Below the pieces are notes generated by a model. The model was given only the letters and a program-made list of their open reading frames with translations. It had not been told where the DNA came from and did no database searches. The translations under genes and the position numbers were made by a program. Shown here piece by piece: positions 34,086 through 45,878 of a DNA stretch of 64,000 nucleotides; the first letter of the stretch is position 1; each line of letters starts with the position of its first letter. The stretch lies in contig OZ018417.1 in the NCBI GenBank assembly GCA_963969595.1, positions 312,501 through 376,500 on the forward strand, in the 5' to 3' direction. Origin of the DNA: Neckera pumila. Taxonomy: Eukaryota > Streptophyta > Bryopsida > Hypnales > Neckeraceae.

Positions 34086-34696
34086 GAATAAAGCAGGGGC
34101 AAAAGAATAATTTTAAAGTAGAATTTGCTGAAAGATGAATGACCATTTTCTTGGTGGTGTCTTTTGATTTTCATCCAAATTTGGAAAGGTAGAGGGGCCT
34201 AATCATGAGCATTTTATGATTTTTGGCCATGAAAATGGATGTAATAAATCTAAGAATTGACAACCATATAAGAAAAGTTCAAGGTGTAAGTTTTTAGAGA
34301 AATCATTGTAATATGCACAAATGATAGTTTGCAAACAAGAAACTTGAACTAATACGTGTATTTGCTCTTTTCTTTTCAACTGACCATACAAGGAACCTAA
34401 CCCTAAACCTCCAAACCAAAGTTTGATTGGTCAATGCATTTGCATTGGAGATTGAGGATTGGGAAAGAATCCCGATTCTTTTAAGAATCAAAGAGACAAT
34501 TGAGGTGCTCGTTTTGGAAATTAGCCCCGTAGGCAAATAAGGCCCTTCTAATCTACCTATTGATGGATGGATTGAAGCTCCAACTTTGACCTGTAAGGCC
34601 CCTAGACAAGTGCCAAGATTTTGCAAGACCGGCCCACGACTGCGAGCCCCGATCCACGTGGGAGACTCAAGAGCAACGATGGCTGATGAAGGGAGC

Positions 34697-34918
34697 ACTC
34701 TTTGCTTTCAAGCATCTCGTGTGTTGCCTCCTCCATCACCCTTCGCACGCTCGCTCATTCAGCCATTACAAAGACCATCTTGGCAACAAAGAACATGGAC
34801 CAACCGGAGGCCGTGAAGGTGAAAATCAAGGCTAAGCAAATTAGGGGTACTAGGTGCTCACTCGCAACTTCAAGCGCCTCAACCTCAACTTCCAGCTCCA
34901 CAAGGATGGCTCCAGTAC
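34697..34918 (+). pseudogene. RPL9: RPL9 5' fragment pseudogene (left arm)
   Basis: The leader ('tgcctcctccatc', 'gcacgctcgctc') and about the first 50 codons of RPL9 are recognisable: KTILATKNMDQPEAVKVKIKAKQI. The ATG is replaced by ATTACA at 34,765. About 11 bases are missing in the Gly-Pro-Arg-Gly segment, shifting the frame, and the copy stops within exon 1 at about 34,918. It points away from RPL9-B. Base changes are numerous, so it is much older than the B/C/D copies. Confidence 0.85.
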
Positions 34919-35518
34919 TATAAAATCATTAAAATATTTCAAAACAAATAGGAGTACGTGACTCTCAAACAAAAGGTCAAGAAGTTGGCGATGTCTTGCT
35001 ACAGTTTCGAGCACTTCCAAAACTATGTGACATGCTCTGGAGGTAAGTGACCACTTTCTTGACCTTCTATTTGAATTACATGTATTGCTGTTCTATTTGA
35101 AATACATATACCGGTATTGTTGTTCGGATATGAAATATTTGAGTCAATTAATCATTTAGAATCGCACATTTACTAGAGATGAAGAGTACATCAAACGTGG
35201 AAAATGAGACTTTTAGCGATGCTCTGATTCACTGAGCAGTAGGAATGAGGAAATTTTCAAAAGTGGTATTGAACTGCTTAAGTTGTGTAGCTCTCGACAG
35301 CTCAAAAACGATACGGTACTGCAAAAGTTCATCAAGCGGACCAAAAGATTACAAATAACCAAAATGGAAATGCTCAAAGCCCGGTAAAGCAAGCCTGTCT
35401 CGGTTATCCCCCACCACCCCACCAGTCAATTTCAGTGAAGTTTTGATCAGATTCCATTCAAGTTCCTTAGTTTTCTCAGTTAGCGCTCTCCTCCAGCCCT
35501 GCTGGGCCGGCTTATAAC

Positions 35519-35618
35519 GAATACCCCTAATAAATTCAGAGATATAAGCAAAAACCGTATAAGAGAGGCAACCGAACATCCCTAATAAATTCAGAGATAT
35601 CAGCAAAAACCGCATAAA
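35519..35618 (+). repeat. About 60-bp tandem duplication in the RPL9-B 3' flank
   Basis: Two units share 'cctaataaattcagagatat' followed by 'agcaaaaaccg'. RPL9-A has one unit. The mirror copy lies at 47,711-47,810. Confidence 0.75.
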
Positions 35619-36074
35619 GTTTCGGTATCATCGAAAGATTTACACCTCATAAATTCACGCTCCAATGGAATAGAAACCTCACTACAAAACCATCGATGAA
35701 TTGAAAGATATTCTTCAGTCAACCTAACGAGCTATATCAATGTAAGAGACTAATAAGAGCCCCTAACCCGTAACTGGCTAGCAACCAGAAAAGAAAAGAA
35801 AAAACTCACGAGAGAACACCTACGTTTTCGGATACCATAAGAAACGTCCCAAGTCTAAAAAAACAGGAGTTCCAAAACCCAAAAAATGGGCATTCCGACT
35901 TTACTGATTCAGCTGCAAATAACCTCTACCGATTACACTCCAGAAGCTCAACAGCAGCTGCAAATACAAACGGTGGCGACACCCAACTCCCCAGACTCTC
36001 CAAGACGACATCATTCGCCAAACCAGAATTTACTTTTATGTCGAATAAGAGTTGCACGCGGAAGTTGCGCCGAT

Positions 36075-37450
36075 TCACTCGGTATCAATGGTTCCCTTGT
36101 CACTCACGTAAATGCCATCTAAAAACTTCCTGATGTCTTTCTTCTTCACGTGGCATTTCTGGAAAAACAAACACCACCAGTATCAAACACCGCAATGCCA
36201 TTCACATCACAAAAAAGTGCATCACTCTAGCTCACATCACCACAACTGCAGAAATCGCGCTCCCCTCACCCTCACCCCACGACGCAACCAACCTCACCAT
36301 TCACGCCCAAACAAACCCGAATCAGGAAAACACGACGGATCCACATACCTGGTTGATGAGGGCGCAAGATCTAGATACGAGCTCGATGTCGTTTCCATCC
36401 AAAACCAGCTCGTCCTTGACCTTCTCCGATCGGGTCACGGTCACACCCGGCAACATCTCCACTCTGCGCACCTGCACAATCCACTCCAATTACATTCACA
36501 ATCCTTGGAGATCAAGGATGAGGAACTACACCACCATGACACCAATCCCCGGGCCTAACACCAGGGCGTTCGAAAATGACCAAAGGTCAGGGTGATCCAC
36601 CCATAGGGAAACCCATCTCCGTTACAGTTGAAATAAAACGACGCTTCTACACCGTCTCCCTATCCTCCACTGGAGGCAATTGCAGTGGTTACAGCAGAAA
36701 GTCGAAATCCCGCGAGCAAAAGAACCAAAGGGAAACTGGGCCTCTCACGCGACGAAATTCTCCACCTCCCACAGCAACACAGCGCCAAGACACGAAAAAC
36801 ACTAATCCCAAGCCGTAGGAACCAAGCCCTAACCCTAATCGCACTCCCAATTGATCAAGCAGGGTTCTGGAACGTACGGCACGTAGGGGCTCCGAGGGCA
36901 TCTTTCGTCGGCCAAAACAGGACCATCAATCGCACAGACCCACGCATTCAGATGGAAAGAAACGGCACACGGTGGACCGCTCCGGCCGCGCAACATCAGC
37001 CCGTCATTCGAACCCCGAAACCCTAAAACCCTAAAACCCTAAAACCTCGTGGAGACCCTGAGCGAAAGCGAAACGAAAGGAACGTACCTTCTTCTCGCCC
37101 AAGAAGTTCCTGATCTCGATGTTGTCCTTGTCACCGCCGATGCTGGCGTTGATCGGGAAATGCGCGTACACGAACCTCATCTTGTAGCGGTAGCCCTTGG
37201 TGACGCCGGTGATGAGGTTGTTCACGTGGCTGATGGCGGTGCGAATGGCGGCCATCGTCTTGCGGGTGCCGAACCAGGCATCGACCTGGAGCTTGCGGCC
37301 TTCCTCTTGCAGCTGGAAGTCGAGGTTGAGGTGCTTGAAGTTGCGAGTGAGCACGCCCCGGGGGCCAGTAACCCTAATCTGCTTGGCCTTGATTTCCACC
37401 TTCACGCCCTCGGGCAGGTCCATCGTCTTCGTCGCCAAGATGGTCTTCAT
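36075..37450 (-). CDS. RPL9: 60S ribosomal protein L9 (uL6), copy B
   Basis: Exons on the minus strand are 37450-37088, 36471-36349 and 36158-36075, with introns of 616 and 190 nt. The 189-residue product is identical to those of A, C and D and carries the uL6 signatures [27 protein letters not shown] and [20 protein letters not shown]. uL6 sits in the 60S subunit near the factor-binding region. Introns are identical to C (as the mirror) and match D over the whole gene. Exons are GC-rich while the surroundings are AT-rich. The upstream DNA is interrupted about 180 bases from the ATG by an R3 block, so if expressed it relies on a short promoter or on the intron. Confidence 0.95.
37022..37049 (-). 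promoter_or_regulatory. Telo-box-like repeat (three units) in RPL9-B intron 1
   Basis: On the plus strand 'ccctaaaaccctaaaacc' repeats three times just beyond the exon 1 donor. It is interpreted as for copy A; B, C and D have one unit more of intact sequence. Confidence 0.55.
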
Positions 37451-37553
37451 GGCTGCCGGACGAGCGAGCGTGCGTGAGCGATGGAGGAGGCAGCCGCAGC
37501 GATGGCCGCACCGCAGATGCTCGAAAGAGCGAGCACCCGCCCGTCTGTTTAAA

Positions 37554-37560
37554 CCTTATA
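37554..37560 (-). promoter_or_regulatory. Possible TATA box of RPL9-B
   Basis: TATAAGG on the minus strand lies 104-110 bases upstream of the ATG. Its position is plausible for a short leader, but there is no other support, and copy A lacks it. Confidence 0.3.
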
Positions 37561-37629
37561 GGACGGATTGATGACCGTGGAAATTTCATCCCTTTTGGTT
37601 ACAGTACTTATCGTATGAATCATCCATCC

Positions 37630-38640
37630 ATATCTTAAGTTTGGCTGTTTGTTTTGTTTGTTACCTTGAGATCTCCTAGACCGTGTGTTACTCGGAGGTG
37701 TTCTCAGTACAATCGGAAAGGCCTCGGCGAGGCAGGGTGTACAGATTTTGATCCGTGGTGTTTGGACCTACGGTGTGAAAGTTAAAGATTTTGAAGTCTT
37801 TTTTGAATTTTAAATTTAAAAAAATTTAAAAAAAAAATTTCACTTTTAAAGGGTTAAGGAGATTAAGGAGGGCTTAGCCATCACTTTTGACACCCAATAA
37901 CTATGGCAACGGCACGAGGCTATACCTTAAGTTAGATTTGTTTGTTTTATTTGATATATTGAAAATAAAAAAACGGTAGGGCACCCGGTGGTGTTCAAGG
38001 TACCATTAGAAAGCTCTTGGTGAGGAGGGGTGCAGAAACTTTGTTTCATGACGCTTGGACCTACGGTGTGAAAGTTATAGAATTTCAAAGGTTATATGAA
38101 TAAAAAAATTGAATTAAATTACCTATAACTTTCACATTTCATGTCCAAAAGCCACAAAACAAAGCCTTTGCACTCTTTTGTACATAGAGCTTTCTATTTG
38201 TACTAACTTCATGGCATTTGGACCTATAGTGTAAAAGTTATGATTTTTTTTAATTAAAAAATTGAACAAAATGATCTTTCACTATTTTGGAAAAACCCAT
38301 AACGTTTACATTTCATATCCAAACACCACAAAACAAAGCGATCGCATCCCTTTGTGCATAGAGCTTTCTATTCTAACCAAAAAATGCAACCTCTCACACT
38401 ATGATGTGAAAGTTATTGAACTTCAAAGTATCAATGAATTAAAAATTCTAAAAGCTATTTTTTACTTTCAAATGACTGTGGCAACGGCACAAAGCATACT
38501 AGTTGGCTTAAAATTTGCAAGAGTACTCATTGGAAGTCAAACTACCATAGAAGACCTCCCTTTTTCACAACAAAATTCTAAGGATGAATAGTTGCACTTT
38601 TGTCCTACTAGAAGGATTCTCTATCATCCATCAACGCCAA
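37630..38640 (-). repeat. R3 tandem block upstream of RPL9-B
   Basis: Three or so R3 units in reverse orientation relative to 2-4 kb, with 'accttaagttagat' type ends and 'ctacggtgtgaaagtta' cores. The block separates the RPL9 leader from the older upstream sequence. A has no such block, so it inserted after A split from the B/C ancestor. Confidence 0.7.
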
Positions 38641-38804
38641 ACGTCCATGTCGATGTTTAGGGGTTAAGGGGATTGAAAACTGGGAGGACTCAAGGAAATT
38701 GGAGAAAACACTCATACGATTAGCCTTTTCATGGCCGTTCGAGGTTACCAAGAAACTTTGAAATAATACTATGGAAAATATCTTCTTCAAGTTCAAAGTT
38801 AGAA

Positions 38805-39507
38805 TTGATAGCTTCCTATAATCACCTCTAGACCAACAATATGGCCGCTTGAAGTCCCTGTCATGCTAGTGGTTTTATTGACACTTGACTAAGCACTATT
38901 GAAACTGGATATGATCAATAATTGTCCCTAGTATTGCAACCCCTATAAGACTCTAATGTTGTTGCTCTCGTTATGTGTGACTGCGACCAATATTGTGAAT
39001 ACAACCATGGAGCCCCAATTGGGAGCTTGGAAAACCTTAATCTTGCAATTTCAAAATTGGACCATGCCATCCATTTTTTTGTCGGCTTCCTATATTGGGA
39101 AGCGACAATGGTAATGGCAAAATCTGTCCCCTTACCACCAAAATCAATGTCTATGTGATCTGATTAGTGCTGGTTATATCAAGGACAAAATTTAAAGCTT
39201 ACCACTGAACGATGAAAGGGACTTCTACATTACAAGTTCATCATTTCTACATTGTATAATCAATATCTCTTTGATTATAGAGTGCGGCATTAGGAACTAA
39301 TTAGAAATGGGTCCATCTACCTTAGTTGAGGCTCTTCTTCATATTGGTTCGTTGATCCACATGGGCCTGAGCCTCCATTAATGGTCCAGGTCTCTCAATG
39401 ATGGGTGGGAGTATGGGGGTAGTCTTGATCTCAATGGTAGATGGGGATCTCAGTGTTGTCCCTCACACCTAGGATTACGTTCAAAATTATATTTTGGATT
39501 TGAGGAT
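38805..39507 (-). repeat. Upstream flank of RPL9-B shared with A and C
   Basis: Collinear with 7,963-8,760 beside A, and in fragments with 44,185-43,345 beside C. Compared with A it lacks the 138-bp leader-relic insertion. The divergence here contrasts with the identity inside the palindrome arms. Confidence 0.65.
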
Positions 39508-39511
39508 TAAC

Positions 39512-40422
39512 CCGTAAAGGACCAAAGTCCCTTTGGGGGACACTTGGGATTTTGGAGAGGTTTGTGTGGCCTCAAATTTTGACTTGATTTTTTGAAAATT
39601 TTATGGAAGATAGGAAATCACAATAGCTTTCTAAAAATATAATTTTTTTTCAATTGGTGCCCGGGAGCAAAAGTTATGGCATCCTAAAGCATTAAAGCAA
39701 TTCACCAGGCAGAAGAAAACAAAAATGATTTTTTTTTTAAAACCTTTTTTCTCAAGATCATGTTTTTGTGTACATTTGAAGCTTTGATTCATTCTATTTG
39801 GACTCAAAATGAGAAAGTTATGGACAATCTTGTTTTTCAGGCAATTTAAGCATCTTCTTCAAAAAACAACTTATAGAATTCATTTTTGAATGCAATTTTC
39901 AAATTTTTTCAGGATTTTTTTCTTGACAAGGTCAAATTTGTTTGTAAGAACAATTTCACCGTTGGAATTATGTTGTTTTAATTCCACCTAAGAGCTATTA
40001 ACAATTTAGTGTTTTGTTCAATTTTGGACCTACTTCTACTTAACAGTTTTTTTGTATGTGAAAATCAAGGTTTGACATTCTGAAATTTTTTCTCCAAACT
40101 CTCAACTCAAATTTTCAACATAATTTTTTTTTAACTTTATGGTATGTAGTGCAAAAAAATCCACAAATGGCTGGCAAAGTCATCTGAAATTGCAGGCCAC
40201 AGTTCAAAAAAACTTTTTTTTCCAACTTCAAATGCTAATATCTTCCAATCCGTATGGTCAAACTTCATGAAATTTTCACCACATGATCTAAGATAAGTGA
40301 AATAGAAGATCCTATGGTCAAATTTTAAGAATTTTTTTTTTTTTTGGTTTCTCGAGTGATTGCAGCAAAATTGGCAGTTTTCAGTGGTTTCGGAGGCAGA
40401 AAATGCCTTGGTCTTATAGGGT
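39512..40422. mobile_element. TTAA-flanked TIR element, copy 5
   Basis: A 911-bp element lies between TTAA at 39508-39511 and TTAA at 40423-40426. Ends are CCCGTAAAGGACCAAAG and, reversed, ACCCTATAAGACCAAGG. The RPL9-A flank reads through at about 8800-8815 with a single TAA-type site. The interior matches copies 1-3. Non-coding. Confidence 0.85.
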
Positions 40423-40426
40423 TTAA

Positions 40427-40745
40427 ATGTTGTTTACAAAAGAATCATGTAAGTTTTGTTTAAAACTCAAATACAACAGTTATAGCCAAATTTTGCATAT
40501 TTTGCATGGATAGAGGGTTGTTCAACAGATACCAGGAACAAAGAGTGCTCTCTTCATTGACCGCCGGTACTCTTGAGTTCCCGCATAGTTTGGGTCTCGC
40601 TGTAATTGGTTGGTCTTGCAAAAAGTTGGTACCTGCTGTAGTCCTTTAAGGTCAAAGTTGGAACTTCAATCCATCCATCGACAAATAAGTTAGAGAAGGC
40701 CTTCTTTATTTATTGGACTAATTTCAAATACTGTAAGAAAACAAT
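40427..40745 (-). repeat. Relic of an RPL9 upstream region
   Basis: After a match to the A flank (to about 40,520), the stretch 40,535-40,740 resembles the upstream side of the RPL9 pseudogene and of RPL9-D: 'aaagagtgctc', 'tactcttgag', 'ggtcttgcaaaa', 'aaagttggaacttcaatcc'. The coding part is missing. A weaker relative lies at 55,615-55,790. Confidence 0.5.
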
Positions 40746-40769
40746 GTTTTTTATCTTTCAATTTTGCAT

Positions 40770-42560
40770 TTTGATGTCTTGAAATGTCTATGTAGATGTC
40801 CAAAATTTTGTGTTGCCTGAGATGTGCCAAAAACATCAAAAAAGACATGGACATCAACATGTTTTTTATCAGACTTCCAAAAGCGGGGTCCTCAAAGGGT
40901 GTCATGCGGCTGCCATCTAAGCGCCATACGGATGCAAGCAACCATGTAGGAATTTTTTCATCCATTCACGTCTATGACGTAATATCTGAGGTGGCAAGTG
41001 ACTTGGCAGCAAAAAAAGTGACGCAACATCCAACAAGTATGATGTTGCATGCAAAGCCAACATAGTTTTTTGCTGTCTAAGAATTTTAATTTTATCTTTG
41101 AAGACTCCAACTTAGACATCTATATGTTTTTAGAGATATCAACTTACACATCCAAATGTTTTAATAGATGTATTTTGAAATCTCATCTTAGATATCTAGA
41201 TGTCTTATGACATCAATGTAGACAACTTATTTTCATCATGAATACTTGTAGCAATGTTTAGGATGATTTAGGAGAACAAATGATGTCACGTTAGACATTC
41301 ATATGATTGAATGCACTCTTTGGCATGATGTTAGTATAGACTGTCTTACATGACGTTCACATGCATTTCATAGTATCCAATACAAAATGTCATATACAAT
41401 ACGTAATGTGCTATACAAAATATACCATATTTGGCAACAATGTCACATGGCTTCAAAAGCCACTTGATGTGAATATATAGAGGGGAGAAGACAAGCTCTT
41501 TATAAAAGTGGAGTGGTAGGAGAGAAGACAAGCTCTATATAAAAGTGGAGTGGTAGGGGAGAAGACAAACCATATGGGATATATAAACGTTGGAATTACG
41601 TTTCTATGGGGTGGCATATAGACATCAGGAGCATAGAGTGGGTTGTCCACCTCTATGTGTCCCCAAAGAGTACCAAAGACTTCAAAGACATACTAGGAGA
41701 CAATAATGTGTTGGACGATGAAGCTTAGCACTTGTTGATCTTATATGTTTTAGTGGGCCAGCACTAAGACGTCTACATGATACCAGTGTTTGCTTGTATG
41801 TATCTTGAGGCATATCAGTGTTTGCCAAACAATGACAGGGTGGGTCCCTAAGACGTACTAGTGTCTTATTAACGTTTAGGAGAGAAAGAAGGTATTGCTT
41901 TCTGATGTAGATCAAGATGGGCATGTTATACTGCTGTTGTGTTTGGATTGTTTACATAGAACGCTTGCAAGATTTTTGAAATTGTCCTGGAAATTGCCTT
42001 ATTTAAAATGTCGTCATAGGATCACAGCAAAGATAGTGTAGTTCATTCCTTATCTTTGGAGAGTGCACTGACTACTTGGTTTGAACCTTTTTTCCTCTTC
42101 CATATTCATATGCCATTTTATGTTCATGGGTATTGTTCAAAATTGACTAATAGATGTCTTTTGCTGAGATTGAAGAAGCTGAGAGAGTACCTGTAACTAT
42201 CTACGTTTGTGGTATTTGTCATACTATATGGCATATAACACAAAAGCTTTACATGATGGACGATGATATTATGGAAGGCAGGACATAAGGTCATGTTTTA
42301 AAAAAGATTTATAATAAAACGCCCTCAATTGCTCACCAAATGTCTTAACTCTCAAAAAAATGTATCAACACACATTTAAGATAGGTTCCATTCAAAGCAA
42401 ATGCATCCAATCTTCATCCAAGTTATGTCTTTCAAAACCTCCTCAGGTCTTTATAAACGTCTTTGAAGACGTTCTGCTATCTCTAACAATGTCTACAAAA
42501 ATGCTTGCTCATTCTGTAGGACGTCTCAAAAAATATCTACAAACATCGTTGTAATACATG
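40770..42560 (+). repeat. R2 repeat, copy 2 (in the palindrome spacer)
   Basis: Collinear with 22,740-24,010 but longer, with an added tandem duplication at 41,472-41,562 ('agacaagctct.tataaaagt', two units). The termini and class are undefined. It contains no convincing ORF. Confidence 0.6.
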
Positions 42561-43164
42561 TCAGTAAGATCCTAGGTGTCATTGGCTACTTTTTCCAAGA
42601 TTGCAATTATGTTTGTCATCTTTCTACACAAATAGATGTATTGTCTTTTGAAAAATCCAATATACATAACAAGATATACTATCATTTGTGACCTCATGAA
42701 AAGGAAAAAAGGACAAAGACCTCAAAGTTGAAGTACAACAACTCTTCAAGTACTTCTAATATTTCTAATGTATGAAATGAAGACCAATCTTATAAAAAAG
42801 AGTTAAATACAGATATTTCATTGTTTGGGCAAACTCATGATGCTAAAGAATTTCTTGAGTCATATTTCTATGAGTAAGCAGTTCATGTTAGTAATATGTT
42901 AAAAAATAAGGAATTGTTTTTTACACTTTACAACATCAATTTCAAATGTTGAAAACAATATATTCCCTTAATAATGTTCAAGAAGGTGATGGGATTTCCA
43001 TATTTGATTTTTGAATCCTCAAAATGAAGTTTGCTAGTATTATACACTGTGTTGATCCTACACACTGCAATTAAAAGATGGAAAATTAATACATGACCAC
43101 ATATGCACATGACACTATAAGAATATAGTTATCTTTTTTTATCGCTTGATTCTGCATCCTAATG
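42561..43164. other. AT-rich spacer, nothing recognised
   Basis: No gene, transposon border or strong hairpin is visible. Confidence 0.4.
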
Positions 43165-43275
43165 TCATGTCTGATGTCTTCAAATGTCTACATAGATGTC
43201 CAAAATTTTGCATTGCTTAGGACATACCAAATACATCAAAAATATGTCATGGAGGTTCAGGTTGCCAAAAGCATG
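43165..43275 (+). repeat. R2 fragment
   Basis: 'atagatgtccaaaattttgc' and the following 60 bases repeat the beginning of R2 copies 1 and 2. The match then stops, which marks a truncation. Confidence 0.55.
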
Positions 43276-43344
43276 ACTTTTGATCATGTCCTAGGCTGTT
43301 AGATGTGTAAAAAGAGGCCCTAAATTGCTTGTTGAACATTAGAA

Positions 43345-44474
43345 CACCACCCCTAAACCTTGCCAACCAGTGAGAGACTTGGACCATCCATGGAGGCTCA
43401 GGCCCGCATGGGTCAACAAACCAAAATGAAGAAGAGCCTTGACTAAGGTAGATGGACCCATTTCTAATTGTTCCCTAATGTCACACTCTATAGAAGTCCC
43501 TTTCACCGTTCAGTGATAAGATTTAAATCTTAAGCTTTAAACTTGCCCTTGATATGACAAGCATTGATCAGATCAAATAGATACTAATTTTGGTGGTAAA
43601 AGGACAGATTTTGGCATTGACATTGCCGCTTTCCCAACACATGAGGTTGACAAAAAAATAGATGGCATGGTCCAATTTGGAATAGCAAGATTAATGTTTT
43701 CCAAGCATTAGAAAAAAAATCAGCCTTTTGGAGGGCCATTCCATATTGACATGCCAAGCTATTTCAAGCTTGGCATGTCAATCTGAAAAAGTACCCCCGG
43801 TGAGCAATCAGAGTATATCAGTGCTTGCCGAAGCAGTCAAATCTTGCACTTTTTTATTTTTTTAAATTATTTTTATTAATTTTTTACTTGTAAACCTGCG
43901 CCATTGTCATTGCAGTTTCAGCTGCGCGGAAATAGGGGAAAATTTAATTTGTCAACGCCTTAAAATCAAATTTTGGGTACTAAAGGGGGTTGTGGAGAGA
44001 CCCTCCAGAGGGCTGAATTTTTCTCTAATGCTCACAATTAGGACTCCATGGTTATTTTTTCAATATTGGTTGGATGGTCAAACGTGACGAGAGCAACAAC
44101 ATTAGAGTCTTGTAGACGTTGCAATAGTAGGGTCAACTATTGATCATATTATGTTTCAATAGTGCTCAATTAACCCATAAATACATGTCCCAAGTTGTGA
44201 GAAAGAAAGTAGGAATAAAGATTAGGAAAAAAGTAACTGAATGATCAGAATTAAAAGAGTTTAGACGTTGGCCCAACGGATTTGGAGCACTCTTTGCCTC
44301 CTAAAATTCATAGTAATTTTAGTTCAAGCAATAAGATTACCAAATTTTTTACAGTTGTTGTCATTTCCTCAATGTACCTCTAAAAAATAATTCTTTTGCC
44401 CTCACGAGTTCTGACCACATTAAAAATTCCTAATTTGGTTCATCATGGATGGGTCTACCTTACCATGAGAGGAA
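43345..44474 (+). repeat. Upstream flank of RPL9-C, fragmented homologue of the B flank
   Basis: Reverse complement pieces of 39,010-39,400 (at 43,345-43,735) and of 38,885-38,985 (at 44,080-44,185) are separated by unrelated inserts at about 43,736-44,075 and 44,190-44,465. The first insert holds the perfect hairpin at 43,745-43,782. The flank is thus old and rearranged although the adjacent arm is unmutated. Confidence 0.65.
43745..43782. other. Perfect 16-bp hairpin
   Basis: ATTGACATGCCAAGCT and AGCTTGGCATGTCAAT pair fully over a 6-base loop. It lies at the edge of an insert in the RPL9-C flank. No ORF or target duplication is evident. Confidence 0.85.
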
Positions 44475-44689
44475 CTTCAAGCGGCCATATTGTTGGTCTA
44501 GAGGTGATTATAGGAAGCTATCATTTCTAACTTTGAACTTGAAGAAGATATTTTCCATAGTATTATTTCAAAGTTTCTTGGTAACCTCGAACGGCCATGA
44601 AAAGGCTAATCGTATGAGTGTTTTCTCCAATTTCCTTGAGTCCTCCCAGTTTTCAATCCCCTTAACCCCTAAACATCGACATGGACGTT

Positions 44690-45700
44690 TGGCGTTGATG
44701 GATGATAGAGAATCCTTCTAGTAGGACAAAAGTGCAACTATTCATCCTTAGAATTTTGTTGTGAAAAAGGGAGGTCTTCTATGGTAGTTTGACTTCCAAT
44801 GAGTACTCTTGCAAATTTTAAGCCAACTAGTATGCTTTGTGCCGTTGCCACAGTCATTTGAAAGTAAAAAATAGCTTTTAGAATTTTTAATTCATTGATA
44901 CTTTGAAGTTCAATAACTTTCACATCATAGTGTGAGAGGTTGCATTTTTTGGTTAGAATAGAAAGCTCTATGCACAAAGGGATGCGATCGCTTTGTTTTG
45001 TGGTGTTTGGATATGAAATGTAAACGTTATGGGTTTTTCCAAAATAGTGAAAGATCATTTTGTTCAATTTTTTAATTAAAAAAAATCATAACTTTTACAC
45101 TATAGGTCCAAATGCCATGAAGTTAGTACAAATAGAAAGCTCTATGTACAAAAGAGTGCAAAGGCTTTGTTTTGTGGCTTTTGGACATGAAATGTGAAAG
45201 TTATAGGTAATTTAATTCAATTTTTTTATTCATATAACCTTTGAAATTCTATAACTTTCACACCGTAGGTCCAAGCGTCATGAAACAAAGTTTCTGCACC
45301 CCTCCTCACCAAGAGCTTTCTAATGGTACCTTGAACACCACCGGGTGCCCTACCGTTTTTTTATTTTCAATATATCAAATAAAACAAACAAATCTAACTT
45401 AAGGTATAGCCTCGTGCCGTTGCCATAGTTATTGGGTGTCAAAAGTGATGGCTAAGCCCTCCTTAATCTCCTTAACCCTTTAAAAGTGAAATTTTTTTTT
45501 TAAATTTTTTTAAATTTAAAATTCAAAAAAGACTTCAAAATCTTTAACTTTCACACCGTAGGTCCAAACACCACGGATCAAAATCTGTACACCCTGCCTC
45601 GCCGAGGCCTTTCCGATTGTACTGAGAACACCTCCGAGTAACACACGGTCTAGGAGATCTCAAGGTAACAAACAAAACAAACAGCCAAACTTAAGATATG
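44690..45700 (+). repeat. R3 tandem block upstream of RPL9-C
   Basis: Mirror of the block at 37.63-38.64 kb, in the same orientation as the R3 units at 2-4 kb. It ends about 180 bases before the RPL9-C ATG. Confidence 0.7.
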
Positions 45701-45768
45701 GATGGATGATTCATACGATAAGTACTGTAACCAAAAGGGATGAAATTTCCACGGTCATCAATCCGTCC

Positions 45769-45775
45769 TATAAGG
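45769..45775 (+). promoter_or_regulatory. Possible TATA box of RPL9-C
   Basis: TATAAGG lies 104-110 bases upstream of the ATG at 45,879. Mirror of the B site; weak evidence. Confidence 0.3.
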
Positions 45776-45878
45776 TTTAAACAGACGGGCGGGTGCTCGC
45801 TCTTTCGAGCATCTGCGGTGCGGCCATCGCTGCGGCTGCCTCCTCCATCGCTCACGCACGCTCGCTCGTCCGGCAGCC

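Larger units (their letters stand above)
34072..38804 (+). repeat. Palindrome IR1, left arm (4,733 bp, ungapped)
   Basis: Positions x here and 83329-x in the right arm (44,525-49,257) are complementary throughout. All open frames in the two arms mirror each other exactly, and the segments I compared base by base showed no difference. From 38,805 inward several mismatches appear within 55 bases, and beyond about 38,858 homology is patchy and diverged. The arm carries the RPL9 pseudogene, RPL9-B and an R3 block. Confidence 0.9.

Noticed and set aside
33883..34110. Frame reading DFLFVILDEEGIYQVKTKK and ending in FESFESFESW
   Set aside because: It crosses the palindrome boundary and the TCATTTGAA tandem run, has no partner in the other arm and no recognisable domain.
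37022..37049. Interstitial telomere from a chromosome fusion
   Set aside because: Only three TTTTAGGG-type units at a conserved place in intron 1 of each RPL9 copy; this fits the telo-box of ribosomal protein genes.
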